Source of the DNA: Nitrospira sp.
GTDB lineage: Bacteria > Nitrospirota > Thermodesulfovibrionia > UBA6902
Length of the DNA: 53,015 bases
Assembly: GCA_016784355.1 (NCBI GenBank)
Contig: JADHUV010000003.1
Span: 67,935 to 120,949 of the forward strand
Reading direction: 5' to 3'
Shown: positions 17,013 to 26,421 of the stretch, in pieces
Numbering within the stretch: position 1 is the stretch's first letter
How the letters are laid out: the number at the start of each line of letters is the position of its first letter
Translations under genes and position numbers: made by a program
The notes under the pieces: model-generated
What the model was told of the DNA's origin: nothing
The model's input: the letters and a program-made list of their open reading frames with translations, nothing else
Databases searched by the model: none

Positions 17013-18281
17013 ATGGCTCATGATGTAGAAGATGTATCCCCGACAACAAAAAGATTGAAAATTAATATACCTGTAGAGGTTATCCAGTCTGAGACAGATT
17101 CGCTGTATAAACAGATAAGTTCAACTGCGAACATACCGGGTTTCAGGCAGGGGAAGGTTCCCATGTCAATACTGGTAAGTAAATATGCCAAGAGCGTTGA
17201 GGCGCAGGTAATAGAAAAGATCGTGCCTCAGTACTATATGGAGGCGGTTAAGGCAGCGGATCTTGAACCTGTAACATACCCGAATATTGAAGATAAAATA
17301 GAGCTGACCCCGGGTGAACCCCTGAACTTTACTGTGACGGTAGAAGTTAAGCCTGAGTTGGGTGAGCTTAAGTATGAAGGCATAGATATTAAGAGCCAAA
17401 CCGCAGCATGTGACGATTCTGACGTAGAAAAATCGCTGAAGTTTTTTCAGGAGAGCAAGGCCCTTTACTCAGCGACCGATGATGTCCTTGCAATGAGTGA
17501 TATGGCTATTGTGGATATTGATGCATATGTAGATGGAGAGCTGAAGGATGAGCTTTCAATGAAGGAATATCCGATCGTTATCGGTCAGGACGCTATGTCC
17601 AAGGACTTTGACGAGGTGCTTGAGGGTAAGAAAAAGGGAGATACCGCCGAGGTAACTGTCAAGTATGAGGAAAATCATGAGAGTCAGGATGTTGCGGGGA
17701 AAGATGTTGTGTATAAGCTGAATATCAAGGAAGGTAAGAAAAAGAACCTCCCTCCGTTTGATGATGAGCTTGCCCAGAGCGCGGGATGTGAGACTATGGA
17801 TGAGCTTAAATCCAAGATTCGTGAAAGCATTCTTGCCAGAAGAGAAGGCGAGATTAATCTGGATTATAAAAAAGAAGTTATAAATGAGCTGATCAAGAGG
17901 CATGATTTCCCAGTGCCGGAATCAATGGTATCTGGTGAGATGGAAGCGATTCTTGAGAAGGTCAGGCAGGATGCTGAAAGAACCGGACAGTCTTTCGGGT
18001 CTGAGGCTGAGTTGAGACAGGAACATGAAAAGACCGCTATTGATAACGTAAAGAGCGTTATGCTGCTTGAGGCAATAGGTAAGCAGGAAAAAGTTGAGGT
18101 CACCGAAGATGAAGTGAAAAACGCAATGCAGGAGATTGCCGAGCGGAATAACCTAAAGCCTGAGGAAGTTATGAAGCTTTATGCCGTGAGGGAGGGATCA
18201 ATGGATGCCCTTAAGAGCAGACTGTTTGCTGATAAGGTCCTTGATCTTATAGTGGAGAAATCGACGATCAGCAACGGCTGA
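17013..18281 (+). CDS. tig: Trigger factor chaperone
   Basis: Ribosome-bound peptidyl-prolyl isomerase and chaperone that meets nascent chains. The N-terminal ribosome-binding domain contains NIPGFRQGKVPMSIL (the GFRxGxxP signature, about residues 38-52); the FKBP-type domain is at about 150-240 and the C-terminal helical domain fills the rest. At 422 residues it is of normal length. It is the first gene of the tig-clpP-clpX group, driven by the promoter just upstream; AGAGG lies 5 bases before the ATG. Confidence 0.97.
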   Translation: MAHDVEDVSPTTKRLKINIPVEVIQSETDSLYKQISSTANIPGFRQGKVPMSILVSKYAKSVEAQVIEKIVPQYYMEAVKAADLEPVTYPNIEDKIELTPGEPLNFTVTVEVKPELGELKYEGIDIKSQTAACDDSDVEKSLKFFQESKALYSATDDVLAMSDMAIVDIDAYVDGELKDELSMKEYPIVIGQDAMSKDFDEVLEGKKKGDTAEVTVKYEENHESQDVAGKDVVYKLNIKEGKKKNLPPFDDELAQSAGCETMDELKSKIRESILARREGEINLDYKKEVINELIKRHDFPVPESMVSGEMEAILEKVRQDAERTGQSFGSEAELRQEHEKTAIDNVKSVMLLEAIGKQEKVEVTEDEVKNAMQEIAERNNLKPEEVMKLYAVREGSMDALKSRLFADKVLDLIVEKSTISNG

Positions 18282-18350
18282 TTTTTCAGGCCTTATAGTA
18301 TTGGTTTCCCTGAGATCCTACAAAATAGTAATACAATTTAAGGAGATAAT

Positions 18351-18938
18351 ATGAGCATAATTCCTATGGTTATTGAACAGTCGGGCAGGTCGGAGAGGGC
18401 TTACGATATTTACTCTCGCCTTCTTAAGGACCGGATAGTGTTCATCGGAAGCCCTATTGAAGATAATCTGGCCAATACAGTAATCGCGCAGTTATTATTT
18501 CTGCAGACAGAAGACCCTGACAAGGACGTACATGTTTACATTAATTCCCCGGGTGGGGTTGTGACCTCAGGCATGGCAATCTATGATACAATGCAGTATA
18601 TCAAGCCTGATATTGCTACGTACTGTATCGGTCAGGCTGCGAGTATGGGTGCATTGCTTTTGACTGCCGGTGCGAAGGGCAAGAGGTTTGTGCTGCCTAA
18701 CTCAAGGGTAATGATTCACCAGCCTATAGGTGGATTTCACGGGCAGGCAACGGATGTGGAAATACATGCCAGAGAAATGCTGAAGATGAAGGAAAGCTTG
18801 AGTAATATACTGGCTTTCCACACTGGCCAGCCGTTTGATAAGATACAGGTAGATACAGAAAGAGACTATTTCATGTCCGGCCTTGAGGCGAAGGAATATG
18901 GAATTGTAGATGAAGTAATAGAGGCGGTGAAGAAATAA
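18351..18938 (+). CDS. clpP: ATP-dependent Clp protease proteolytic subunit
   Basis: The 14-mer peptidase of the Clp system. The start [25 protein letters not shown] is the usual N-terminus. Catalytic Ser lies in [11 protein letters not shown], His in VMIHQPIGG and Asp in TERDYFMS. The length of 195 residues is standard. AAGGAG stands 5 bases before the ATG. It is followed by clpX after 4 bases, so protease and unfoldase are made together. Confidence 0.98.
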   Translation: MSIIPMVIEQSGRSERAYDIYSRLLKDRIVFIGSPIEDNLANTVIAQLLFLQTEDPDKDVHVYINSPGGVVTSGMAIYDTMQYIKPDIATYCIGQAASMGALLLTAGAKGKRFVLPNSRVMIHQPIGGFHGQATDVEIHAREMLKMKESLSNILAFHTGQPFDKIQVDTERDYFMSGLEAKEYGIVDEVIEAVKK

Positions 18939-18942
18939 GCGT

Positions 18943-20196
18943 ATGAAAGATAGTGGAAAAAAGACAACAGATGAACTGCTGAAATGCTCTTTTTGCGGAA
19001 AGAGTCAGAAGGCTGTTAGGAAGCTTATCGCAGGGCCGACGGTCTTTATTTGCGATGAGTGTGTAAATTTGTGCAACGAGATAATGTCTGAGGAGTTTGA
19101 AACTTCCTTTGATATTAATGTTTCGCAAAAACTCCCGACACCCAAAGAAATTAAGGGATATCTTGATGAGTATGTGATTGAGCAGGACAGGGCGAAGAAG
19201 GTGCTTTCTGTTGCAGTTCATAATCATTACAAAAGGATTAACAGTCTGAAACAATCGGAAGTGGAGCTTCAAAAGAGTAATATCATGCTTATTGGTCCTA
19301 CCGGTACGGGTAAGACTATTCTGGCGCAGACCCTTGCAAAGATACTGGATGTACCCTTTACTATAGCGGATGCGACTACTTTGACCGAGGCAGGTTATGT
19401 AGGTGAGGATGTAGAGAATATTATCCTTAAATTGCTGCAGGCTGCTGATTATGATGTTGAGAGGGCGCAGCGCGGGATTATCTATATAGATGAGATAGAC
19501 AAGATCAGCCGCAAGACTGAAAATGTATCCATTACCAGGGATGTATCAGGTGAAGGCGTGCAGCAGGCGCTTTTAAAGCTCATTGAGGGTACCGTAGCCA
19601 ATATCCCTCCACAGGGCGGCCGGAAGCATCCCCAGCAGGAGTTTGTTCAGGTGAACACGACGAACATACTTTTTATCTGCGGTGGTGCCTTTGTAGGGCT
19701 TGAAAAGATCATCGATGAAAGAATGGGCAAGAAAACCGTGGGCTTCGGTTCTAAACCGATCAGCCAAGTAAAAGCCATGGTTGGAGATACCCTTAAGAAG
19801 CTGCAGCCGCAGGATCTGATAAAGTACGGTCTCATACCGGAGTTTGTCGGCAGACTGCCTGTCACCTCAACTCTTGAAGAGCTGAGCGAAGAAGCGCTTG
19901 TAAAGATTCTGACAGAGCCTCGGAATGCATTGATAAAGCAGTATCAGAAACTTTTGTCTTTGGATAACGTAAAGCTGACTTTCACTGCAAAGGCCTGCGA
20001 AGCGGTAGCTAAAGAGGCGATGAAAAGAAAAACAGGTGCCAGAGGGCTCCGGGCGATACTTGAGGATGTGATGCTTGATATAATGTATGAGATCCCATCT
20101 CAGGAGAATGTCACAGAGTGTCTGATTAAGGATGATGTCATAACTAAGGAAGGTCATCCGATCCTTACTTATAAGGAACAGGCCGAGTCTGCCTGA
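18943..20196 (+). CDS. clpX: ATP-dependent Clp protease ATP-binding subunit ClpX
   Basis: AAA+ unfoldase that feeds ClpP. The N-terminal C4 zinc domain ([11 protein letters not shown] through CDECVNLC) binds adaptors; Walker A is GPTGTGKT, Walker B is [10 protein letters not shown], the pore loop is GYVGED, and the RKH loop is [10 protein letters not shown]. The ClpP-contact tripeptide is VGF (usually IGF) in KKTVGFGSK. At 417 residues it is of normal length. A strong terminator follows. Confidence 0.98.
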   Translation: MKDSGKKTTDELLKCSFCGKSQKAVRKLIAGPTVFICDECVNLCNEIMSEEFETSFDINVSQKLPTPKEIKGYLDEYVIEQDRAKKVLSVAVHNHYKRINSLKQSEVELQKSNIMLIGPTGTGKTILAQTLAKILDVPFTIADATTLTEAGYVGEDVENIILKLLQAADYDVERAQRGIIYIDEIDKISRKTENVSITRDVSGEGVQQALLKLIEGTVANIPPQGGRKHPQQEFVQVNTTNILFICGGAFVGLEKIIDERMGKKTVGFGSKPISQVKAMVGDTLKKLQPQDLIKYGLIPEFVGRLPVTSTLEELSEEALVKILTEPRNALIKQYQKLLSLDNVKLTFTAKACEAVAKEAMKRKTGARGLRAILEDVMLDIMYEIPSQENVTECLIKDDVITKEGHPILTYKEQAESA

Positions 20197-20220
20197 TAAA
20201 TTTCGCTGAACTGAAATATC

Positions 20221-20250
20221 GGGGGCGTATTGTTATATGCCCCCATTTTT
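20221..20250 (+). terminator. Rho-independent terminator after clpX
   Basis: A 10-base-pair stem (GGGGGCGTAT with ATATGCCCCC, one G-T pair) around a four-base loop, followed by ATTTTTG. It lies 25 bases after the clpX stop, in the space between clpX and the opposing DciA-like gene. Confidence 0.9.
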
Positions 20251-20274
20251 GTTTATGGGTCTGAGACTTTAACT

Positions 20275-20709
20275 TTAGTCTGTTATTTTCCTCGTAAGGC
20301 CGTGTTTAAGAAGCTTTCTGAATTGTTCCTGCAGTTCGCTATCCTTTAGTGTTGAGATGGTGTTTTCTATAAAGGCGAGGTCGTCAGGGGTGAGAGTCTT
20401 ATCTGTTTCCGCGACTTTTTCAACGGCTGGTTTCGGGATTTTTCCGATCCTGAACCTAATACTGTCAACATCGAATTTGCGGACTTTTTCGGTAATATCG
20501 TCCTTATAAAAAGATAGCTGATGCATCCATTGTGGAGTGTCAACAATCAGCGTAAGGACCTTGTTGCGTATAGAATCCGGCCACGTGTGCTTAGCAACTG
20601 TATCGCCTACAGTAGCGGTCCATTTATTGCAAATAGACGTTATGGCAAGCCCTCCCTCAAGCTTTAAATCTCTTACAAGCTTTTGTAGTATATGATCGAG
20701 AGAGTGCAT
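20275..20709 (-). CDS. DciA/DUF721-family protein
   Basis: The first ~90 residues match DUF721 (VGDTVAKHTWPDSIRNKVLTLIVDTPQWMHQLSFYKDDI), a KH-like domain. DciA-type members load or help the replicative helicase DnaB in bacteria lacking DnaC, so that is the likely role. The C-terminal helical tail (about 95-144) is less conserved. It follows rpmB on the same strand by 60 bases, probably from the rpmB promoter, and converges with clpX. Confidence 0.8.
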   Translation of the reverse strand: MHSLDHILQKLVRDLKLEGGLAITSICNKWTATVGDTVAKHTWPDSIRNKVLTLIVDTPQWMHQLSFYKDDITEKVRKFDVDSIRFRIGKIPKPAVEKVAETDKTLTPDDLAFIENTISTLKDSELQEQFRKLLKHGLTRKITD

Positions 20710-20735
20710 GCCTGAGGTACGTGATATGCAGATGC

Positions 20736-20761
20736 TGACAGGTCAGGGACGTGACAGGTCA
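20736..20761. repeat. Two copies of TGACAGGTCA, 16 bases apart
   Basis: The 10-base unit is itself an inverted repeat (TGAC-AG-GTCA) and occurs twice, with ACG-rich spacers, between the rpmB stop and the DciA-like start. It could be a protein-binding site or simple repeat; no function is assigned. Confidence 0.5.
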
Positions 20762-20769
20762 GACGTAAA

Positions 20770-20958
20770 TTAAACCGCTTTTCTTATCTTACCTGAACGA
20801 ATGCAACGCGTACATACGTGCTGTCTTTTTCTGCCATGCTCTGTTTGAACCCTGATTTTTTGCAGGTTGGGTCTGAAGACTCTTTTAGTCTTATTATTTG
20901 CATGACTGACGTTGTTGCCAGTTACTTTTTTCTTACCGCATACTGAACATTCTGCCAT
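20770..20958 (-). CDS. rpmB: 50S ribosomal protein L28
   Basis: At 62 residues it is of the four-cysteine (zinc-binding) type: CSVCGK near the start and CTRCIRSG near the end, with [20 protein letters not shown] in between. This form is common in Nitrospirota and Desulfobacterota relatives. A good AGGAGG ribosome site lies 10 bases before the ATG. The promoter is at 21013-21042. Confidence 0.97.
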   Translation of the reverse strand: MAECSVCGKKKVTGNNVSHANNKTKRVFRPNLQKIRVQTEHGRKRQHVCTRCIRSGKIRKAV

Positions 20959-21012
20959 GAGCGGGTATTCCTCCTGATTTGATTTTCTCTCCCCGGTCTT
21001 GCCGGACGATGA

Positions 21013-21042
21013 ACTATATGATGTTTAAACAGGTTTTGTCAA
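21013..21042 (-). promoter_or_regulatory. Sigma-70 promoter of rpmB
   Basis: On the minus strand TTGACA is followed after 18 bases by TATAGT. The predicted start is near 21006, about 48 bases before the rpmB ATG. Confidence 0.7.
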
Positions 21043-21114
21043 GATCCAACGTTTAATACATACTGCTTAAGATTGCATTATAACGAGCGCTTATGATAAC
21101 ATTAACCCTGTCAA

Positions 21115-21219
21115 ACTTACAAGCCTTATCACTAACTGATTTAAGCGCGTAAGTCAGCTTTTTCGGTGTGCAATATTGAAGAAAAAGCTTACGATAAATC
21201 AGCCGAGTAAGGCTTAAGT
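21115..21219 (+). promoter_or_regulatory. Long nested hairpin in the infB leader
   Basis: Five nested inverted segments: ACTT/AAGT (21115/21216), AAGCCTTA/TAAGGCTT (21121/21208), CTGATTTA/TAAATCAG (21136/21195), CGTA/TACG (21148/21190) and AGCTTTTTC/GAAAAAGCT (21156/21181), around a 16-base loop. The structure ends 12 bases before the infB ATG and right before its AAGGG ribosome site (21222-21226). No known riboswitch was recognised. Confidence 0.65.
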
Positions 21220-21231
21220 ATAAGGGAAAAT

Positions 21232-23478
21232 ATGAGAATATACGAATTTGCGAAAAGACTGAACAGGGATAACAAGGAAATTATCGATCAGTTGAATGCA
21301 CTCGGCATAACTGTGAAATCGCATATGTCGGGCATTGATGAGGCAACCGCTGACCGGCTGGTAAAGGTATTTACCGGCCAGCAGCCTATTCCACCTAAGG
21401 TGAAGGTGGCGCCTGCCGCAAAACATCACAGAAAAGATTTTTCAAAACCGCCTGCTGCCAGGGTTGATAGGGCTGCTCCTGCCAGAGTAGACAGAACAGC
21501 TCCAGTTACACCGCCCCCCGCAGGTCGGGATGATGATAAAAGAAATATCTCAAAGTTTAAGGCAAAGCCGGGGATGCAGAGGGCGTTTGATTCTATACGC
21601 AGGGTCGAGACTTCCAGAAAGGGATTTGATTTTAAATCACGCTCCAAAAAGGGAGATAAAAAGGTCCCGTCGAAAAATCTTGAGGCAGAGATTGTTGCCC
21701 CTTTAACTACCCAGCCGAGAAAAAGGGTTATAAAGTTTCAGGAAGGTTCAACTGTCAAGGAATTTGCAGAGCTGATTGGGCAGAAGCTTAATGATGTAAT
21801 TAAGAAGTTTATGGAACTTGGCTATATGCCCACCATAAATCAGCCTGTTGATTCTGATGCAGCGCAGCTGATTGCTGATGCATTCGGTGTAATTATTGAA
21901 ATGACAGCTATAGCGGATGATGAGGCATTTCTTGAAGAAATTGAACTCGATGACACAAATCAGGAGCCTCGTCCTCCAATTGTTACGATCATGGGACATG
22001 TTGACCATGGTAAGACAACACTGCTTGATGCAATAAGAGAGACCAAGGTGACCGAGTCTGAGGCCGGAGGTATTACTCAGCATATCGGAGCATATAAGGT
22101 CAAGATAAAAAACAGGGAAATTACTTTTCTAGATACCCCGGGTCATGAGGCCTTCACTATGATGAGGGCCAGAGGTGCAAAGGTCACTGATATAGTAGTA
22201 CTTGTTGTGGCCGCGGATGATAGTGTAATGCCGCAGACCATTGAGGCTATTGATCATGCAAAGGCAGCCAATGTTCCGATCGTGGTTGCAATCAATAAGG
22301 TGGATAAGCCTGATGCCAATATTTCAAGAGTTCAGACTGAACTGGCTCAGCATGATGTTGTGCCCGAAGGATGGGGCGGTAAGAATATATTTGTAGAAGT
22401 TTCTGCCAAAGAGATGACCGGAATAGATACTCTGCTGGAAATGATAGTTTTACAGGCTGATATGATGGAGCTTAAGGCGAACCATGACAGGAATGCACGG
22501 GGTACCATTGTTGAGGCGAAGCTCGACAGGGGTCGTGGACCAGTAGGTACGGTGCTTGTGATTTCCGGTAAGCTTAAGGTCGGTGATCCTTTCCTTGTTG
22601 GAACCATAGCTGGAAAGGTCAGAGCTCTTATAGATGATACAGGCAAAAAGATTAAGTCCGCCGGGCCGTCTACCCCAGTAGAGGTTATAGGCTTTCCTGA
22701 GGTGCCGCAGGCCGGGGATATATTTACGGTGATGGATGATGAGAAAAAGGCACGTCAGATAGCGCTGAACAGGGTTCATAAGATGAAAAATGCCGCACTT
22801 GCCAGGAAGAAAAAGATCACCCTTGACGATCTTTTTCAGAAGGTTAAGGAAGGTGAGATCAGGGATCTTAATTTAATAATAAAGGCAGATGTGCAGGGTT
22901 CTGTAGAGGCCGTTAAGGATGCACTTTCAAAGATTGTTCATGAGGAAGTTAAGGTAAATGTGATACATACAGGTGCGGGCGGAGTTAATGAGTCAGATGT
23001 TATGCTCGCCTCGGCCTCCAATGCTATTATCATAGGTTTTAATATACGCCCTGATGCAAAGGCATCGGCCCTTCTTGAAAAAGAGGGTGTGGATCTTAGG
23101 CTCTATAATGTCATATACGAGGCGATAGATGATGTTAAAATGGCGCTGGAAGGTATGCTTGAGCCTACGATTACTGAAAAGGTGCTTGGCCATGCGGAGG
23201 TTAGAAGTATCTTTACGGTTTCCCGAATTGGTACCATCGCTGGCTGCTATGTAACTGATGGAAAGATTTCAAAGGCCAGTTTCGGCGTTAGAGTTATCAG
23301 AGACAGCGTTGTCATTTATGAAAGTAAGTTATCTTCTCTTAAGAGGTTTAAGGAAGACGCAAAAGAGGTTTTGACCGGTTTTGAGTGTGGTATCATGGTC
23401 GAAAATTTCAATGATTTGAAAGAAGGCGACGTAATTGAGAACTATATCAAGGAAGAGGTTGCCGGAAAGTTGGAATAG
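21232..23478 (+). CDS. infB: Translation initiation factor IF-2
   Basis: GTPase that places initiator tRNA on the ribosome. The N-terminus (MRIYEFAKRLNRDNKEIIDQLNALG) and VKEFAELIGQKLNDVIKKFMELG are IF2_N modules joined by a basic linker. The G domain has GHVDHGKT at about residues 255-262, DTPGHEAF and NKVDKPD. The C-terminal C2 domain ends at residue 748. It is on the short side for the family because the linker is short. It is not preceded by nusA, as is usual; instead 273 bases with a long hairpin lead in. It heads the infB-ylxP-rbfA-nrnA-truB-yggU-prmA series. Confidence 0.97.
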   Translation: MRIYEFAKRLNRDNKEIIDQLNALGITVKSHMSGIDEATADRLVKVFTGQQPIPPKVKVAPAAKHHRKDFSKPPAARVDRAAPARVDRTAPVTPPPAGRDDDKRNISKFKAKPGMQRAFDSIRRVETSRKGFDFKSRSKKGDKKVPSKNLEAEIVAPLTTQPRKRVIKFQEGSTVKEFAELIGQKLNDVIKKFMELGYMPTINQPVDSDAAQLIADAFGVIIEMTAIADDEAFLEEIELDDTNQEPRPPIVTIMGHVDHGKTTLLDAIRETKVTESEAGGITQHIGAYKVKIKNREITFLDTPGHEAFTMMRARGAKVTDIVVLVVAADDSVMPQTIEAIDHAKAANVPIVVAINKVDKPDANISRVQTELAQHDVVPEGWGGKNIFVEVSAKEMTGIDTLLEMIVLQADMMELKANHDRNARGTIVEAKLDRGRGPVGTVLVISGKLKVGDPFLVGTIAGKVRALIDDTGKKIKSAGPSTPVEVIGFPEVPQAGDIFTVMDDEKKARQIALNRVHKMKNAALARKKKITLDDLFQKVKEGEIRDLNLIIKADVQGSVEAVKDALSKIVHEEVKVNVIHTGAGGVNESDVMLASASNAIIIGFNIRPDAKASALLEKEGVDLRLYNVIYEAIDDVKMALEGMLEPTITEKVLGHAEVRSIFTVSRIGTIAGCYVTDGKISKASFGVRVIRDSVVIYESKLSSLKRFKEDAKEVLTGFECGIMVENFNDLKEGDVIENYIKEEVAGKLE

Positions 23479-23523
23479 AATCCGGCTGTATGACTGGTGT
23501 TCGCTTTATTCAGGGCCTGTAAT

Positions 23524-23805
23524 ATGTTAGTCGGTCTGCTTGTCCTGGATTTGCACATTCCTGAATCTAACTCCCTGAAAGCCAAACGGCTTGTTATTAA
23601 AAGTCTGAAAGACAGGATTAAAAATAAATTCAATACATCTGTGGCCGAAGTCGATGCCCAGAACCTCTGGCAACGGAGTGTTATAGGCATCTCAATGGTT
23701 GCCAACGAAACACGCATTATTCAGCAGGTTTTCGAAAAAATACGCTGCCTTGTTCTTGATACTCACTCTGTGGAACTGATAGATGCAAAGGTGGAAATAT
23801 TATAG
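23524..23805 (+). CDS. ylxP: DUF503 (YlxP-like) protein
   Basis: The start at 23524 (MLVGLLVLDLHIPESNSLKAKR) fits the family start; an upstream GTG is less likely. At 93 residues it matches YlxP/DUF503, with the SLKxKR and LKDRIKNKFNTSVAEVD blocks. Homologues sit between infB and rbfA in many bacteria, as here, and are thought to bear on ribosome or translation function; the detailed role is unknown. Confidence 0.9.
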   Translation: MLVGLLVLDLHIPESNSLKAKRLVIKSLKDRIKNKFNTSVAEVDAQNLWQRSVIGISMVANETRIIQQVFEKIRCLVLDTHSVELIDAKVEIL

Positions 23806-23844
23806 CGGCATGTAAGGCCGGTGATTGAATTAATAGGTTGAAAT

Positions 23845-24222
23845 ATGTTGCCATATAAAAGATCTGCAAGAGTAGGTGAAATGATTCGCATGGAAGTGGC
23901 GGATATTGTGATGCATAAGGTGAAACACCTTTCCTTAGGGTTTGTCACAATAACGGGTGCCAAGATAACCGATGACCTGCGCTATGCAACGGTTTACCTG
24001 AGTGTTCTAAATGAAGATGAGGGTAAGAAAGTTACTCATAAGCTTAACTCCATGTCTTCATTTATCAGGGGAGAACTGGGTAAACGGATTAAGATGAGGT
24101 TTGTCCCTACAGTGAAATTTGAGCTTGATGAGGCTGTGATATATGGGAGAAAAATTGATAAACTGCTTAAAGATGAACCAACAGAAGGGAGTCCCCTTGC
24201 CGAAGATGAAGATCTTTTCTAA
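23845..24222 (+). CDS. rbfA: 30S ribosome-binding factor A
   Basis: A small KH-like protein that helps 30S maturation. The blocks seen are RSARVGEMIRMEVADIV at the N-terminus, LGFVTITGAKITDDLRYATVYLS in the middle and RFVPTVKFELDEAV near the end. At 125 residues it is of usual size. Its 3' end overlaps the start of nrnA by 17 bases in another frame. Confidence 0.95.
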   Translation: MLPYKRSARVGEMIRMEVADIVMHKVKHLSLGFVTITGAKITDDLRYATVYLSVLNEDEGKKVTHKLNSMSSFIRGELGKRIKMRFVPTVKFELDEAVIYGRKIDKLLKDEPTEGSPLAEDEDLF

Positions 24223-25168
24223 GTTGCTTAAATTAATCAAAGAAGGGAATTCCTTTCTTCTGGTCAGTCATATGAATCCTGATGGTGATGCCATTGGTGC
24301 CAGTATTGCACTGGCTATGGGCCTGAAGCAAATGGGCAAAAAGGGCATTTGCGTGTTGAACTGCAATACTGTTCCTGAAAACCTCATTTTTTTACCTGGT
24401 GCGAAGACTGTCAGGCAGGCCCCGCCGAAAAAAAGGTTTGATGTAGTGATTCTCCTTGACTGCAATGATCCGGGAAGAACCGGCTTTAAGGAGTTTAATG
24501 CTGAAAAGACCGCTATCATTGATCACCATGTCATGTCTGAAGAGGTCGATGCTTTTTACAAAACCACGGATGCATGTCTCATAGACACCGGGGCTGCTTC
24601 AGCAGGCCTGCTTGTTTACAGAGTGCTTAATGCCCTTAAAGTAACCATTGATAAAAAAATAGCAACTAACCTGTATACTTCAATCCATGTAGATACGGGC
24701 GGGTTCAGGTATTCCAATACATCCCCTGAGGCACTTATGGCAGCCGCGAAGCTTCTTGAGGCAGGTGCCAGCCCATGGGACATATCGAAAGAAGTATATG
24801 AGAACATACCATATAAAAGTATAAAGCTCCTGGGGCTGTCTCTGGCAACGGTTGAGCAAAAGGACGGGATTTCCTGGATTACTACAACAAAGGACATGTT
24901 TGATATGACAGGTACTTCGGCTGAGGATTCAGAAGATTTTGTTGATTTCCCTCGCAAGGTCAGAAATTCGGAGGTTGCAGTCTTTTTCAGGGAGGACAGC
25001 AAAAATGTCTATAAGCTGAGTCTACGCTCTAAGGGCAGGGTTGATGTGCAGGCCGTTGCAGCGAAATTTGGCGGCGGAGGGCACAAGGCTGCTGCCGGCT
25101 GCAGGCTAGAGGGTACACTTAAGCAGGTCCAGCAGAAGGTATTTGATGCATTAAAAAGTGTCATCTAA
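24206..25168 (+). CDS. nrnA: DHH/DHHA1 phosphoesterase (NrnA-type oligoribonuclease / pAp phosphatase)
   Basis: DHH motifs: SHMNPDGDAIGA (about residues 20-31), a DCND motif, IDHH, and the DHHA1-end signature GGGGHKAAAG. NrnA removes nanoRNAs and dephosphorylates pAp. The start at 24206 puts a helix right before the first motif, as in relatives, with GGGAG 14 bases upstream; 24173 is an alternative start. The gene overlaps rbfA by 17 bases. About 320 residues, normal for the family. Confidence 0.92.
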   Translation: MKIFSKLLKLIKEGNSFLLVSHMNPDGDAIGASIALAMGLKQMGKKGICVLNCNTVPENLIFLPGAKTVRQAPPKKRFDVVILLDCNDPGRTGFKEFNAEKTAIIDHHVMSEEVDAFYKTTDACLIDTGAASAGLLVYRVLNALKVTIDKKIATNLYTSIHVDTGGFRYSNTSPEALMAAAKLLEAGASPWDISKEVYENIPYKSIKLLGLSLATVEQKDGISWITTTKDMFDMTGTSAEDSEDFVDFPRKVRNSEVAVFFREDSKNVYKLSLRSKGRVDVQAVAAKFGGGGHKAAAGCRLEGTLKQVQQKVFDALKSVI

Positions 25169-25194
25169 AAAAACTGTGGCTACATAGGAGTACT

Positions 25195-26091
25195 GTGAAT
25201 ATCGTTGTAAGCATAAACAAGCCCGCAGGAATAACATCGCAGGACGCCGTCACCAGAGTCAAAAGGATATTGAAGGTCAAAAAGGCTGGTCACACAGGGA
25301 CCCTGGATCCTATGGCAACCGGACTCCTGCTTGTATGTATTAATCGTGCCACTCGTCTTTCCTCTTATTTTTTAAACTCTAATAAAAAATATGCCGCTGT
25401 AATGAAGCTTGGCGAGTCTACCGATACGCAGGACTCCAGCGGTACTATAATGGCCACGGGTGATATATCAGGGCTTGAGGTCTGTGATATAAAAGAGGCA
25501 GTTCAGGGGTTTCAGGGACTTATCAGTCAGCTGCCGCCTATGTATTCGGCTCTTAAGCATAAAGGGGAACCGCTTTATAAGCTCGCCAGAAAAGGGGTAG
25601 AGGTCGAGCGTAAGCCTCGTGAGATAATGATCTATGATATTGAAACACAGTGTATTGACCTGCCGTTTGTATCCTTCAGTGTGGCGTGTTCCAAGGGATC
25701 ATATATAAGAACGTTATGCTATGACATAGGTAAGAAACTTGGTACAGAGGCGCATATGAGTGGATTGCAGCGAACCGCGGTGGGGGATTTTCTTCTTGAG
25801 CAGAGTCTTACTTTTGAAGAGCTCGAAGAGATAGGCCAGGGCGGCCAGATAACCAAGGGTGTTTATACGATGGATGAGGCTATGTCATGGATGCCTTCTG
25901 TTACAGTTGATGGAATACAGATGAAACAGGTCAGAAATGGTGTCCCGCTTCAATTGAATCTCTCTGCTGAAAAGGCGGACAGTTTTGAAACCGCGCCGGG
26001 AATAAGGGTGAAGTCTCTCGATGGCGAATTGATGGCTATTGGGAGTTTTTCAGCTCTTAATAATTCCATAAAAATGGATGTGGTATTTTAG
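25195..26091 (+). CDS. truB: tRNA pseudouridine-55 synthase
   Basis: Makes pseudouridine in the T-loop of tRNAs. KPAGITSQDAV and HTGTLDPMATGLL carry the catalytic Asp; YSALKHKGEPLYKLARKG and SKGSYIRTL are further family blocks. GTG start; AGGAG ends 4 bases before it. 298 residues. It lies in its usual place after rbfA and nrnA. Confidence 0.96.
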   Translation: MNIVVSINKPAGITSQDAVTRVKRILKVKKAGHTGTLDPMATGLLLVCINRATRLSSYFLNSNKKYAAVMKLGESTDTQDSSGTIMATGDISGLEVCDIKEAVQGFQGLISQLPPMYSALKHKGEPLYKLARKGVEVERKPREIMIYDIETQCIDLPFVSFSVACSKGSYIRTLCYDIGKKLGTEAHMSGLQRTAVGDFLLEQSLTFEELEEIGQGGQITKGVYTMDEAMSWMPSVTVDGIQMKQVRNGVPLQLNLSAEKADSFETAPGIRVKSLDGELMAIGSFSALNNSIKMDVVF

Positions 26092-26109
26092 CTCACTCGC
26101 AGATCTCAT

Positions 26110-26394
26110 ATGAAAATATCCCGGGACAGTAATGTATTTACCTTAAAGATCAGGGTTGAGCCCCGTTCATCAAGGACTGTAATTGCGGGTCAATACGGTG
26201 ATGCAATTAAGGTAAAGCTGAAAGCCCCTCCGGTAGAAGGGCAGGCCAATAAGGCACTTATTATATTTCTGGCGGGGGAGCTTAAGACCGCCCGGAAAAA
26301 CGTGGAAATTGTGTCCGGTCAGAACTCTAAAAATAAAATAGTTAAAATAACAGGTGTTGATAATATAGATGTGCTGACCCGTGAATGCGGGTGA
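26110..26394 (+). CDS. yggU: DUF167 (YggU-like) protein
   Basis: At 94 residues, with RVEPRSSRTVIAGQYGDAIKVKLKAPPVEGQANKAL near the start and VEIVSGQNSKNKIVKI near the end, it is a DUF167/YggU protein. It is part of the infB-prmA series, 18 bases after truB. The function is unknown. Confidence 0.92.
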   Translation: MKISRDSNVFTLKIRVEPRSSRTVIAGQYGDAIKVKLKAPPVEGQANKALIIFLAGELKTARKNVEIVSGQNSKNKIVKITGVDNIDVLTRECG

Positions 26395-26421
26395 ACTTCT
26401 TTGTATAGTCAAAGGTGATAA

